A model generated the notes under the pieces. It saw only the letters and a program-made list of their open reading frames with translations, was not told the DNA's origin and ran no database searches. Made by a program: the position numbers and the translations under genes. From Conus ventricosus (taxonomy: Eukaryota; Mollusca; Gastropoda; Neogastropoda; Conidae), in contig CM031601.1 of the NCBI GenBank assembly GCA_018398815.1, forward strand, positions 31,507,804 through 31,571,803: a stretch of 64,000 bases of DNA, in the 5' to 3' direction. This document shows positions 31,801 through 43,000 of the stretch, in pieces; position 1 is the stretch's first letter, and every line of letters starts with the position of its first letter.

Positions 31801-31814
31801 CATGATTGAAAATA

Positions 31815-32320
31815 AAATCAGATGATGCGTGCACTCTTTCCTCAAATCATTTCACCTGTAATACCATTGGCCTTCAAAATCCGATGATGCGTGCGCTCTT
31901 TGCTCACATCATTTCACCTGTAATACCATTGGCCTTCAAAATCCGATGATGCATGTACTCTTTGCTCACATCATTTCACCTGTAATACCATTGGCCTTCA
32001 AAATCCGATGATGCATGTGCTCTTTGCTCACATCATTTCACCTGTAATACCATTGGCCTTCAAAATTAGATGATGCGTGTGCTCTTTCCTCACCGTACTT
32101 CCCCTGTAATACCATTGACCTTCATGTGGTGTGTGAGTGGTGTGCAGCTCTTTGCTCACATGATTTCCCCTGAAATACTATTCACCTTCATGTGGTGTGT
32201 GTGGTGTGCAGCTCTTTCCTCACAGTATTTTCCCTGTAATACTATTCATCTTCATGTGGTGTGGTGTGCAGCTCTTTGCTCACAGCATTTCCACTGTAAT
32301 ACTATTCACCTTCCTCTGAT
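31815..32320. repeat. Minisatellite, ~62-bp unit, two subfamilies
   Basis: About five copies of AAAATCCGATGATGCRTGYR...CCATTGGCCTTC (62 bp) pass directly into three or four diverged copies in which GATGATGCGTG is replaced by a TGTGGTGTG-like segment and CATTGGCC by CTATTCACC. The second half shows more indels. Confidence 0.9.
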
Positions 32321-32544
32321 TTGTGGGTGTGTAGGAGCCTGGAAGTCCTGATGGCCAACGGATAGAGGGTCCAGCACTCCCAGTTCTTCCAGAGGCGGCG
32401 CCTACTAGGTGGTCTCTCTCTCACACAGCCCGGGGGCGGCGCAGGGAAACTTGTTGGATTACTATGGCATCCGGTTCGGCCTCGGTTTTGGACGAGGATG
32501 GTGAGTGTGGATACATGAGAATGTATGATTTATGTATGTAGATG

Positions 32545-32556
<12 letters not shown>

Positions 32557-32610
<54 letters not shown>

Positions 32611-32620
32611 CACAAGTGTG
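32557..32620. repeat. (TG)n microsatellite
   Basis: TATATATG then about 50 bp of TG repeat. Confidence 0.95.
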
Positions 32621-33386
32621 TGTGTACTCTTAAAAAAGGTGTAGGGACTGCTCCATTTTCCTGGCTCTTTTTCTTTTTAAGACAATTCTGCAGGATCTAA
32701 TCGTAAGAATGAAACAAGGTTTTTGCACTAAATACAAGCATTTGTCCAAAAAACTCAAACTGTAATCCAAATTATAAGTTGTAGTGTGGTGTTCTTGAAT
32801 TATGCTAGAAAATATCAGTTAGTATGCCACTTTTAACAATCCTATGCACAAATATTCATCGTTTGATGATTGAAGAAGGAAACATAAGTGAAAGGATGGC
32901 TGCTTATGATGGTAGTATTTTAGCATACAGTTAATCTGAATTGAAGAAAAAAGGAAAGAAACATAGTAGTCAGGTGCAGGGGTAATTTTTACCTCAAAAG
33001 CTGCCTAAGAGTGTGTTCCAAAGAGAAAGGGGAGGTGGGGGACGGTGTCAGAGAAAGGGCTCGTCACCTGTTCTTCAGTTGGATATTGTTTTGACAGTGT
33101 GTGGGATAGTAGTTTGATCCCAGTCCTTCTCCTCTTGCCCTCCATTCCACTCTCAATCCCTACCCATTCCCCCCCCCCCCCACCCCTTTTTTCTGTCTTC
33201 ACTACTGTCCATCCTGTTCATCAGCTTTTCATCCAGTATACTTTCTTTTCTTAATGAGAATGAGAATTTCTGCTGCTTCTCCTTGCTCATCAACTCTTTA
33301 AGTGTGTTTAGCCAACCAGGTTCCCCCCACCCTCCTTCCCAACCCTCCCACAGCCTGTCCCCATTGCTGTTGTCCTTCCCTCTGCC

Positions 33387-33411
33387 CCCCCCCCCCCCCC
33401 CCCCCCCCCCC
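33387..33411. repeat. Poly(C) tract
   Basis: C-run of about 24. Its counterpart in copy B is at about 36,842-36,866. Confidence 0.93.
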
Positions 33412-33859
33412 AACCTCTCCTCAGTTGTTTTGACTGTGTTGACATCTGAAAAGAAATTGACCAGTGTCCTGCCTGAAATTGACCAACATCCTCCTGCCCA
33501 TCCCTCCCCCGCCCCTCCTCCCCACCCATCCTTTCCTCCGCCCTTTGTTTCGCAACCCCATAGAGACCTGGACTGTGACCAGCCTGTCCTCAACAGAGCC
33601 TGAGGTGAAGTAAGGGGACATCAATCCACTGTTTACCTCCTTCCTGATCGATGCGACCTGTCTGTCCGTGCAGAGGCAGGTCAGTGAGAGAGGGAATGTG
33701 GATTGGGGGGATGTGAAGAACATTGACAGAGCTGCAGCTGAACAGTGAATGATGAACAAGAGAGATACACTGGTGGGATGGGAGTGTGGGGAGGTTGGTG
33801 AGGGACAGAGGAGAGGAAAAGATGCTTGGTGAAGGGAGAGACTTTTTTTTTTCTTCTTT

Positions 33860-33883
33860 GGGGGGGGGGGGGGGGGGGGGGGG
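33860..33883. repeat. Poly(G) tract
   Basis: G-run of about 23. Its counterpart in copy B is at about 37,336-37,358. Confidence 0.93.
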
Positions 33884-34132
33884 CAGTCTGTTAAAAACCT
33901 ATTACTGAGGTTGGAAAGAGGGTGGAGATCTTTACACCAACAGAAAATGGCAAACAGGGAGAGAACCAATCTGGTGACATAGATTTTTGTTTCAGCATGT
34001 CATAGGTCACATGTCAGTGCTTGGTTGCTTTTCGCTATTTTTTTTTCCTGATCATTTTACATGGGAAACCAATCTTTTAAACGATAGAGGTTATTTACAA
34101 ATGACAGAAATTTGCCATTGGGTGGAAGATTT

Positions 34133-34420
<288 letters not shown>

Positions 34421-34569
34421 TTGTGCACTCCTTAAGCAGCATCCCCAGTCACTCCGCCAGGCTGCTCTATGCACAGCTACAGTTAGGACATGCACCAGTA
34501 CATCATGGCACAAAGGAACAAGACTGACATCACTGAACAAGTTCGATCCTGTTCGATTTATAGATCCTC

Positions 34570-34735
34570 TGCGGAGGTTTTCAATCCAGTATTACTGCCA
34601 CCACGTCAACCACTCTGATGACAGATGGAGTGCCAGCAGGTTTTCAATCCAATATTACTGCCACCCACATTACCCAGTCTGATGAAGATGGAGTGCCAGC
34701 AGATGACAGATGGAGTGCCAGCAGGTGGCACTTCA
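34570..34735. repeat. Short tandem repeat, 2-3 partial copies
   Basis: GGTTTTCAATCCAGTATTAC...GATGGAGTGCCAGCA is repeated with changes (34,577 and 34,638), followed by an extra GATGACAGATGGAGTGCCAG copy. Confidence 0.75.
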
Positions 34736-34974
34736 GTTGTATCAGGGTTCAACGTCAGTTCATCCAGAACTAAACATCATTGGTCCATGATTTAATTTTA
34801 AAAAAATAAAATATCCTTTCTACAGAACAAAAATCGTTGAGAGAAGCATCATCAGGTAAGTCGGTGTCATCTGGATATATTAGGGGGGGGAGGAAAAGGG
34901 ATGGGGGGGGGGGGGGGTACATTTGTGTTGGAATTTCAAGTAATGGTGCATAGGGTGAACAAAACAGATGCAGA

Positions 34975-35072
34975 GAACAGTAAAAGGCCGACTCTGGGCC
35001 ACTTGCTCCTCCACCAAGTTTTTGGGCGAAAGTGGCCTAAAAGCCGCCTATTCCTGTTCTCTGACAAGTAAC
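34975..35072. repeat. Inverted repeat / hairpin next to the ATPase 3' end
   Basis: AGAACAGTAAAAGGCCGACT...GGGCCAC (left arm) and the reverse complement of AGTGGCCTAAAAGCCGCCTA...TTCCTGTTCT (right arm) match over about 28 bp with a few mismatches; the loop is about 35 bp. It lies 16 bp downstream of the ATPase stop. It may mark the end of the Polinton or its 3' processing signal. The same hairpin can be traced in copy B near 38,500-38,600. Confidence 0.6.
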
Positions 35073-35087
35073 CAAAAAATAACGACC

Positions 35088-35697
35088 CTACAAACAAACA
35101 TACTGTGCAGGGTTATCCGTTTTTAATACTAATTTACTAAACTTTTCAGATTTCAGTTTTTGCTTAATCCTGTGTTTTTCCTGATCGTTTTCAATAACAT
35201 CATTTTCACGCAAACATTCTTCAAATGAGTCTCTGTCTTTCATGTGAAATAACACTACAGTCTTTAACTGTTCTCTAAAGTCTTTTAAAACTGAGTTATA
35301 TTTCTGACATAAAATCCACACTTATCCGAGCATGTCTTCCGCTGAAAGCTAGTTTTGACAAAGTGTTTCTCTTTTTAACTATGTCTCTTTCTGCCGAACA
35401 GTCATCTATAATAAATAGTGTTTGCGTTCCTTCAAACAGTCTATAAAACTGTTCTAAACACTCACTCAGTTTATTGCTGGGATCAACTAAATATATGTCA
35501 TCATCTGTCCATATAAACCTTCTATCATGATTATGCTTTGTTCCATTTAAGTGTTGGACAGAAAACCACAATATGATTAAAATTATAACGATAAATGTTT
35601 GTAACAGGTCAAGGATAAATATTGTTTTTCCACAACCCGTTTGTCCACAAATTAATGAACAATGAGGGGTTTTTGTCATAAAGTTTAACTGCTCCAT
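35088..35697 (-). CDS. Polinton/Maverick A32-like packaging ATPase (frameshifted)
   Basis: Would pump element DNA into virus-like capsids. The N-terminal part (from 35,697) has a Walker A GQTGCGKT at about residues 18-25, a WTDDDIYLV block, a Walker B LFIIDD and the family word SGRHARIS. The frame then shifts (two bases missing near 35,318), and the C-terminal part continues from WILCQKYNSVLKDFREQ to a stop at 35,088, with the KDRDSFEECLRENDVI block typical of Polinton and adintovirus-type ATPases. At about 203 residues it is a normal length for the family. The Walker motifs are intact, so the lesion may be a sequence error. It is related to the FtsK/HerA-type A32 family. A degraded duplicate lies at 38,627-39,257. 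Confidence 0.85.
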
Positions 35698-35699
35698 AG

Positions 35700-35945
35700 T
35701 TTTATAACAGAACTTAATCTAATCCAGTTATTGTTTTTATCATGCTCTCTGTTAAAACTTGTTCAGTATAATAAAATCCTATAAGGCCTAGTGTGTAAGT
35801 TAATCCAATTCAGTGCTGTAAGATTGTTTCTATTTAGGACTAATATTGATTTTGTTGCTTGTTGTTATGACCTTAATATCCTCACCATTGTGAAGAATGA
35901 CAACAGTAACTTTAAGACTGTCAACGCCTAAGTTTTGCCAGCTAA
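35700..35945. other. Spacer between ATPase and companion ORF
   Basis: AT-rich 245-bp gap with no frame. It is likely to hold the ATPase promoter (minus strand). No exact element was identified. Confidence 0.35.
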
Positions 35946-36341
35946 TTAGAATTCCTTTAAAAAGGACGTCACTAACGCCCACAACCCATCCTTCTCCTTA
36001 TCTTTTAAGACAGAAATTTCAAATATCATTGTGAACGCATCTCCTAATTTCATTTGCGGAATGAACTGTAATTTTGTAGAAGCATCTTTTAAAACCGTTT
36101 CTCTTCTGTGGAGGATGTACTGCTTTTTCCCATACGGCGTTATTTCAATTTCTTTCCGACTATTGTCGTCTGGCATAAGACTTACGTGTAAAGGGCCAGA
36201 GTTGAATGCTTTTCTGAAACTTTTTTGGCGGCTAAAATATGTAAATGGGCTTATGAATTCAAATTTTATGTCCCATTTAAATATGGTTCTAAGTGCATTG
36301 AGGTCAGGCTTTCGAACTATTTTATATTCATACTGGCAACA
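35946..36341 (-). CDS. Polinton companion ORF, unknown (possible capsid/minor virion protein)
   Basis: Open for 131 codons on the minus strand from a stop at 36,344 to the stop at 35,946. The only Met in frame is at 36,176 (76-codon form), so the upstream 55 codons, which look equally protein-like (KIVRKPDLNALRTIFKWDIK then FEFISPFTYF), probably continue a longer protein across a frame break. The C-terminal half contains EIEITPYGKKQYILHRRET and LQFIPQMKLGDAFTMIFEI, a mixed beta-rich pattern. Its position next to the ATPase, on the same strand, fits a virion gene of a Polinton. I do not recognise the family. Confidence 0.5.
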   Translation of the reverse strand, partial: CCQYEYKIVRKPDLNALRTIFKWDIKFEFISPFTYFSRQKSFRKAFNSGPLHVSLMPDDNSRKEIEITPYGKKQYILHRRETVLKDASTKLQFIPQMKLGDAFTMIFEISVLKDKEKDGLWALVTSFLKEF

Positions 36342-37668
36342 TTATTTGCTTCTAGATTGCGCAGCTGTTCTAGTTTAGGAAACTTTTTGCTGTCGCCAAC
36401 CTCTTTGCGTTTATAATCACATCTTTAGTGTACTCAAACCCTATCCCTCAAAAGCTGCCAAAAGAGTGTTTTCCCCAAGGAAAGGGGGGTGGGGGACGGG
36501 GGTAGGAAAGGGCTGTCACCTGTTTTTTCAGTTGGATATTGTTTTGCAGTGTGTGGGTTAGTAGTTTGATCCCAGCCTTTTCCCTTTGCCTTTTTTTCCC
36601 TCTAAACCCCTTCCCATTCCCCCCCCCCCCCCCCCTTTTTTCGTTTTCCCATTTTCGTCCTTCCTTTTTCATCGTTTTTCCCACCGTTTTCTTTCTTTTT
36701 TTTTTTTGAGAATGATTTTTTCTGTGTTCCCCTTGCCCTCTAACTTTTAAGTGTTTTTAAAAAGGCCCCCCGGGTTCCCCCCCACCCTCCTTCCCAACCC
36801 CCCCACGCCTGCCCCCATTGCTTTTTGCCCTTTCCCCTTTTGCCCCCCCCCCCCCCCCCCCCCCCCAACCTCCTCCTCAGTTTTTTTGGGGACTGTTTTA
36901 AAAATTTTCTGAAAAAAAAATTTGCCGGGTGCCCCCCCTGCCCTGAAATTGCCCAACTCCTTCCCCCACCCCTCCCCCCCCCCTCCCCCCCAAACCCCTC
37001 CTTTCCCCCGCCCCCCTTTGTTTCGCAACCCCATAGAGCCCCTGGACTGTGACCCCCCTGTCCTCAACGACCCTGAGGTGAAGTAAGGGGAATTTCAATC
37101 CCTGTTTACCCCCTTTTCCTTTGATCGATGCGGACTGTCTGTCCTGCAGAGGCAGGTCAGTGAGGGGGGAAGGGTGGTTTGGGGGGGATGGGGAAGAACA
37201 TTGACAGAGCTGCGCGGAACGTGAAGGGGGGGAAAAAGAGGATACACTGGTGGGATGGGTGTGGGGGGGTTTGGTGAGGGGGGAGGGAGGAAATTTGTTT
37301 GGTGAAGGGGAAAAAACTTTTTTTTTTCTTTTTTGGGGGGGGGGGGGGGGGGGGGGGGCCCGTTTTTAAAAAAACCTTTTTACGGAGGTTGGAAAGTGGG
37401 TGGAGACCCTTTACCCCAACAGAAAATGGCAAACGGGAGAAAACCCAATTGGTGACATAGATTTTTGTTTCAGCTGTTTTTGGTCACATGTCGTGTTTGG
37501 TTGCTTTTCCCCCCCCCCCCCCCCCCCCCCTTTTTTTTTTTTTCCGATCTTTTACGGGGAAACCCAATTTTTTAAAAACAAATAGGGGGTTATTTACAAA
37601 TGACAAAAATTTGCCATTGGGGGGAAAAGATTTTTTGTGTGTGTGTGTTGTTGTGTTGTGTGGTGGGG

Positions 37669-37705
<37 letters not shown>

Positions 37706-38626
37706 GTGTGTGTGTTGGTTTTTGTGTGTGTGGGGGTGTGTGTGTGTTTTGTGTTTGTGCATGGGGGTTTTTGGTCTTGTGGGTGTGTGTTGTGTTGTTT
37801 GTGTTATTTGTCTGTGTGTTTTCTGTCTGTGTGTATTTTAGGTGTTGTTTTGTCTGTGTGGTGTGTTTTTTTGTGTTACTTGTTGTGTGTGTGTTTGATT
37901 TGTGTGTCTTTTTTGTGTGTTGTGTTTGTTTGTTGTCTTGTCCCAATTCCAAAAGCGACCCCCAGTCCCCTCCCCCCGGCTGCTCTTGCAAGCCCGGTTG
38001 GACGGGCCCCCAGTACATCAGGGCCCACAAAGGAAAAAAGTTGACATCATGAAAAAGGGTTGACCCTGTTCGTTTTTTTGACCCTCTGCGGAGGTTTTAA
38101 ATCCAGTTTTACTGCCCCCACGTAAACCACTTGAGGGCCCAGTGGAGTCCCAGCAGGTTTTAATAAAAATTTTACTGCCCCCCACATTCCAGTTGTTTGA
38201 CAGATGGAGTCCCAAGGCAATGACAGATGGAGGGGCAGAGGTGGCATTTTCAGTTGTATCGGGTTTTCATCGTCATTTTCTTCCAGAACAAAACATCTTT
38301 GGCCCATGTTTTAAATTTTTAAAAAAATTTAAAATATCCTTTTTACAGAAAAAAAATCTTTGAGAAAAGCATCATCAGGAAAGTCGGTGTTTCTGGTTTT
38401 ATTGGGGGGGGGGAGGGGGAAAGGGAGGGGGGGGGGGGGGGGTTTACATTTGTTTTTGGAAATTTTTCAAGAATGGGGCATAGGGTGAAAAAAACCGATG
38501 CAGGAACATTTAAAGGGGGTCTCGGGCCCCTTGCTCCTCCCCAAAGTTTTTGGGGGCGAAAGGGCCTAAAAAGCCCCCTATTCCTGTTCTTTGACAATTT
38601 AACCCCCAAAAATTAAACACCCCCCC

Positions 38627-39257
38627 CAAACAAAACTTTCGTGGGGTTTTCCGTTTTTAATTTACAAATTTTACTAAACTTTTCAGTTTTCAGTTTTTGC
38701 TTAACCCTTTGGGTTTTTCCTGTTCGTTTTAAATTTAACCCCTTTTCACCCCAAAACATTCTTAAAATTGAGTTTTCTGTTTTCGGGGAAAATTCCCAAC
38801 CTCAGCCCTTTAATGTTTTTTTAAAGTTTTTTAAAAAATTTGAGTTTTTTTTTTGACAAAAAATCCAAAAATTACCGAGCAGGTCTTCCCCCAAAAGCTT
38901 TTTTTGCAAAGTGTTTCTCTTTTTAACTAGGTCTCTTTCTCCCGAACGGGTCATCATAATAATAGTGTTTGCGTTCCTTCAAACAGTTTTAAAAGTTTTA
39001 AAACCATCACTCAGTTTTTTGGGGGGGTTTTCCAATAAATTTTGTCTTTAACCCTGTCCATAAAACCCTTTCTATAATGATTTGCTTTTTTTCCTTTTAA
39101 AGTGTTGGACAGAAAAACCAAATTTGAAAAAAATTTAAAACGAAAAAACTTTTTGGGAAAACAGGTCAGGATATATTTTTTTTTTCCAAAACCCAGTTTG
39201 TCCAAAATTAATGAAAAATTGGGGTTTTTTGGTCATAAATTTTTTAACTGCTCCATA
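38627..39257 (-). pseudogene. Degraded duplicate of the Polinton ATPase
   Basis: Aligns along its whole length with 35,088-35,697, but almost every codon run is disturbed by homopolymer-type changes and no frame longer than about 60 codons is left. The corruption looks technical. Treat the copy at 35,088-35,697 as the reference. Confidence 0.8.
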
Positions 39258-39514
39258 GTTTTAAAACGAATTTTATTTTAACCCCAGTTATTGTTTTTAT
39301 CAGGGCTCTTTTTTTAAAACTTTTTTTCGTTTAAAAAAAACCCTTTTTAAGGCCCTAAGTGGGTAATTTAACCCAATTCAGTGCGGAAAGATTGTTTCTA
39401 TTTGGACAAATTTATTGATTTTGTTGCTTGTTGTTATGCCTTAATTTTCCTCCCCTTTTGTGAAAAATTGACAACTTTAACTTTAAGTTGTCAACGCTAA
39501 TTTTTGCCAGCTTT

Positions 39515-39945
39515 TTTAAAATTTCCCTTTTTTAAAAAGGGACGTAACAAACCCCCCAAAAACCCCTTCCTTCTCCTTATTTTTTAAAGGGACAGAAATT
39601 TAAAATACATTTTTAAAACGCATCCCCCAAATTTCTTTTGGCGGAATAAACTGAAATTTTTGAAAGAAGAAATTTTTTTAAAAGGGTTTCTTTTTGTGGA
39701 GGATGTACGGTTTTTTTCCCATACGGCGTTATTTCATTTTCTTTCCGCAAATTTGTCGTTTTGGAAAAAGATTTAAAGGGGAAAAGGGGCCCGAGTTGAA
39801 TGCTTTTCTGAAACTTTTTGGGGGCCCCAAAAAATTTATGTAAATGGGCTTATGAATTCAAATTTTTTGCCCCAAATTCTTTTTAGGGTTCTAAGTCCCT
39901 TTTTGGGTCTGGCTTTCAAACTTTTTATATTTTTTGGGCCCAAAT
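39515..39945 (-). pseudogene. Degraded duplicate of the companion ORF
   Basis: Corresponds to 35,946-36,341. Words such as CCCATACGGCGTTATTTCA and GGAGGATGTAC are kept at matching distances. The frame is lost through the same kind of errors. Confidence 0.75.
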
Positions 39946-40029
39946 TTTTTTTGGGTTCTAGTTTGGGCGCAGGGGTTTATTTTTGGGAAAAACTTTTTCC
40001 CGGTCCCCAAACCCTCTGTGGTTTAAATC

Positions 40030-43000
40030 CCCTTCTTTGGAAATAAAAACCCTTTTCAAAGCGCCTTTTTCCCCAAATTTTTGGGGTTCAAATTTCCGAA
40101 AAGGCTGCGGTTTCTTTTATTGTAAAAAGTTTTTACACCTACAGGCGTTAAGTAAATTTGGTTTTTTGGGCCCCACGGCCCATTTTTTTTTTAGTAGCGT
40201 ATTTTTTATTTCCAAACAATGTGCGGTTATCCTTTTTTTAAAAATTTCCCTTTTTGGCTTTGTTCGGTTTTTTAAATTGACCCAACCCTCCCGAAAAAAT
40301 CTTTTAAACTTTTAATTTTGGGAATTGTATAATTTCAAAATCGAAATTTGCAGTTTTCCCTGGGGAAGGTTTTTTAAAAGGGGAGGGCCTTCCTTCATTT
40401 TTGTTTTCATCAGTGCTTTGCTCATCCAAATAAATTTTAGAGAATGAATGTAATGCAAGATTCGGGGTTTTTTCCCCACTCAAAAGGGTTGGGGTTTTGG
40501 TCGGGGGAACTTTTAAATCTAAAAGGGTTTAGCTTTTAAAGCCAAACTTTTTTGCTCCCTCTTTTCAAAATTTTTTTTTAAACCTTTTTTTCCTTTTTTT
40601 CCTTTTTCCAAGGGGGGTTTGGGTTTAAATGGGAAAATTTGTTTTTAAAGTTTTTGGGGGGTGGGGGGGGTGGGGGTTTTTGGGCCCCAAAAAGGTTTTA
40701 CTCATTGCTTTTTTTTAGGGAGCAAAAAACCTTAAAAATTAAAAAAACCCAAATTTCCAAGGGGGGTTTTATTTTTTTACTGGTTTAAACTTTGGCCCCT
40801 GTTTTGTCAATTTTTTAAAACCCTTATTATTCCCCTTGGCTTCGTTTTTTTTAAACCATACGAGGGGGAAAAATTATTTCATGGGAGCGCCCCTTTTTTG
40901 GCCCCCGAAATTGTTAAAAAATAGTTGTTCAAAAAAACAAAGGCGGTGGGGGTTTTTGTTTTTGGGTTAAAAACTTTTTTTTAAAAGAAAAAAAAATGAG
41001 GCATTAAAAATATCTGGCGAAAAATTTTTTTTTGGGGCCCGGGCACTAAAATTTTAAAAAAATTTTTGCAATGTTACTCTTGACATTGCTGTGCCCCAGA
41101 CTGCCTCTTTTCTTAAAAAGGTGAGTACTCCTTTAAGCGGGAATTTTAAACCCCCCTTTAAAAACGACCACATCAAAAAAAGCGGGGTTTTAGTCTCCGT
41201 TGCAGTTTTACCCAAAAACCATTTTAAATTTTTGGGGTTTTTGTTTTGCGCATCAACGGGGGTGTGGAGTGTTGGGATGCTGATCATTTAACCCCACGAT
41301 GTTTTGGTGAGGTCAGTGTACAGTTTTTCATTTCTTTCCCTTCAGACGTTTTTTGACTGAATTGCAAGTCCTTTACCAAATACAAAACCGTTTAATCCTC
41401 TGAACTTTAATAGACATGAAGGTTTTTAAAAAGGAAATCTGTAACAAATTTCAAAATTTAAACTTTCAAGACGGGTTTTTAGAAAAGTTGGACCCTTAAT
41501 CATGGCCTGGGGCGCCCTTTTTTTTGGGGGGCACGCCAGAAAGTTAACAAAACGGGAACCCTCCTTTAAAAAACTTTTTTTTCAGGAAAAAACTGTTCAC
41601 CCGGGGGCCCCCTACGCAAGAGCATTAAAGGGGAAAAATTTATTTAGAATTTTTTAAGGGCCTAACTAGGGCGGGAATAGTATTTTTAAACGCCTTTTTC
41701 GCACTTACGTTTGGTGTTTGCTGGGGGCGCAAGCACAGGAAAAGTAAAGGGCATAACTGATCCTTCTACGGGCTTTGTTCCCAAAAAAACCCAATACTTA
41801 CCCAAATTTTAGAGGAGCCTTTAAATTTTCTACAGTTGTTTTACCTTCGTATTAAAAGATCCAAAATGTTTAAAAATACGCAAAAAAGGGGAAAGTAGAC
41901 TTTGCTGTTGGCCCGGGGTTTTTTCCCTGTCCCTTTTGGCCCTCTGCCCCGGGTTGGGGAAAAAATTAATAAACTATAATAAAAAAATTTTCTTATAGCA
42001 GGAAAATGACAGGGGTTTGGGGAAAAAAAAAACGAAAAAAATTCTGGCCGTTTTTTTAAAAAAATTTTTAAAAGAACCCAAGTTTAAAGTATTTTAATCC
42101 GAACCCAAACCCCCCCAAAAGGGCATTGAAGACTCGCAAAGTCGCGGGCTTTTTTTCGCGTATAAACCCAATGAATATGGAAACACCCGTTTGGGTTTTG
42201 GTTTAACTGGCATAGGTTTACTTGGTTTTTTATTTTCAAAATGGGAACCAACTATTACAAAAAACAAATGCCCTTTAAGTGCTCGGCCATTAAAGCCAAC
42301 TACTTTGTTGCAGTAGAAAAAACCCAGCTAAAAAATTACCCCTAATAAAACGGGTTTAAAGAGTTTTTTGTTTTTCGGGCAAATTTTTTTTAAAATCGAA
42401 AGATGATAAGTTTTTTTTTGACCCATGATTTAAAAAAAAGGCCGGGGAGATGGGGGGCGATGGCGGCGGAGGCACGGGAATTTTTGCTCCCCCCCGCCGG
42501 AAATTACCCATCCCCCCCCAAGTGTACTTATTGCATACCCTAGGCAGTTATAACGCTTGCAAATTGGGACTCCTTGCTCTCTAACGGGCTTTCGAAATTC
42601 GTTTTGTTTGGGTCTTCTTTTAAAAATTTTTTTTCGTTTTTTTCCCTTTATTCTTTCATTGAGTTCGTAAGGGTTTCTCGGTTAGTATTTTGCACTTTTT
42701 TGTCTTGTTGTTCTTTCTTGTTCAAGTTCTTTTAGTCTTTGGGTTTTTCTTTCTTTAATTTGGCCCTTTAAGTTGGGTAATCACCCTCAACGGGTTTTTC
42801 TTTTTCTCTTTTTTGGCCCTCTTTGTTCCCCCTAGTTTTGCTAAAATTGTTTTTTTAATTCGCCTCTAATGTTTTTTTAAAGCAGATAAAGGGGCCCGGT
42901 TTTTTCTCGCAATGGGGTTGCGGGGGTTTGTGTGTTTTAGTCTTTAACGCTGTTTTTCTAAAAAACCCGGGAAATTCTGTTTCCTATTACATTTTTTAAT

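Larger units (their letters stand above)
36448..40030. repeat. Copy B of the 3.5-kb duplication, error-rich
   Basis: Collinear with 32,990-36,447 (ATPase end at about 39,257, companion ORF at about 39,515-39,945). Bases are often replaced by a copy of the neighbour, giving GGG, TTT, AAA and CCC runs. Landmarks such as the (TG)n block, poly(G) and GAGGATGTAC-type words are kept. Beyond about 40,030 the sequence continues past the end of copy A. This looks like an unpolished contig end that overlaps copy A, not a second gene copy. Confidence 0.85.

Noticed and set aside
32340..32460. GC-rich stretch as a tRNA or SINE
   Set aside because: No convincing A/B box pair or cloverleaf, although it is locally GC-rich and non-repetitive.
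36448..40030. A second, decayed genomic copy of the Polinton flank and ATPase
   Set aside because: Error style is homopolymer expansion throughout, unlike neutral decay, and ends inside another repeat; technical origin preferred.
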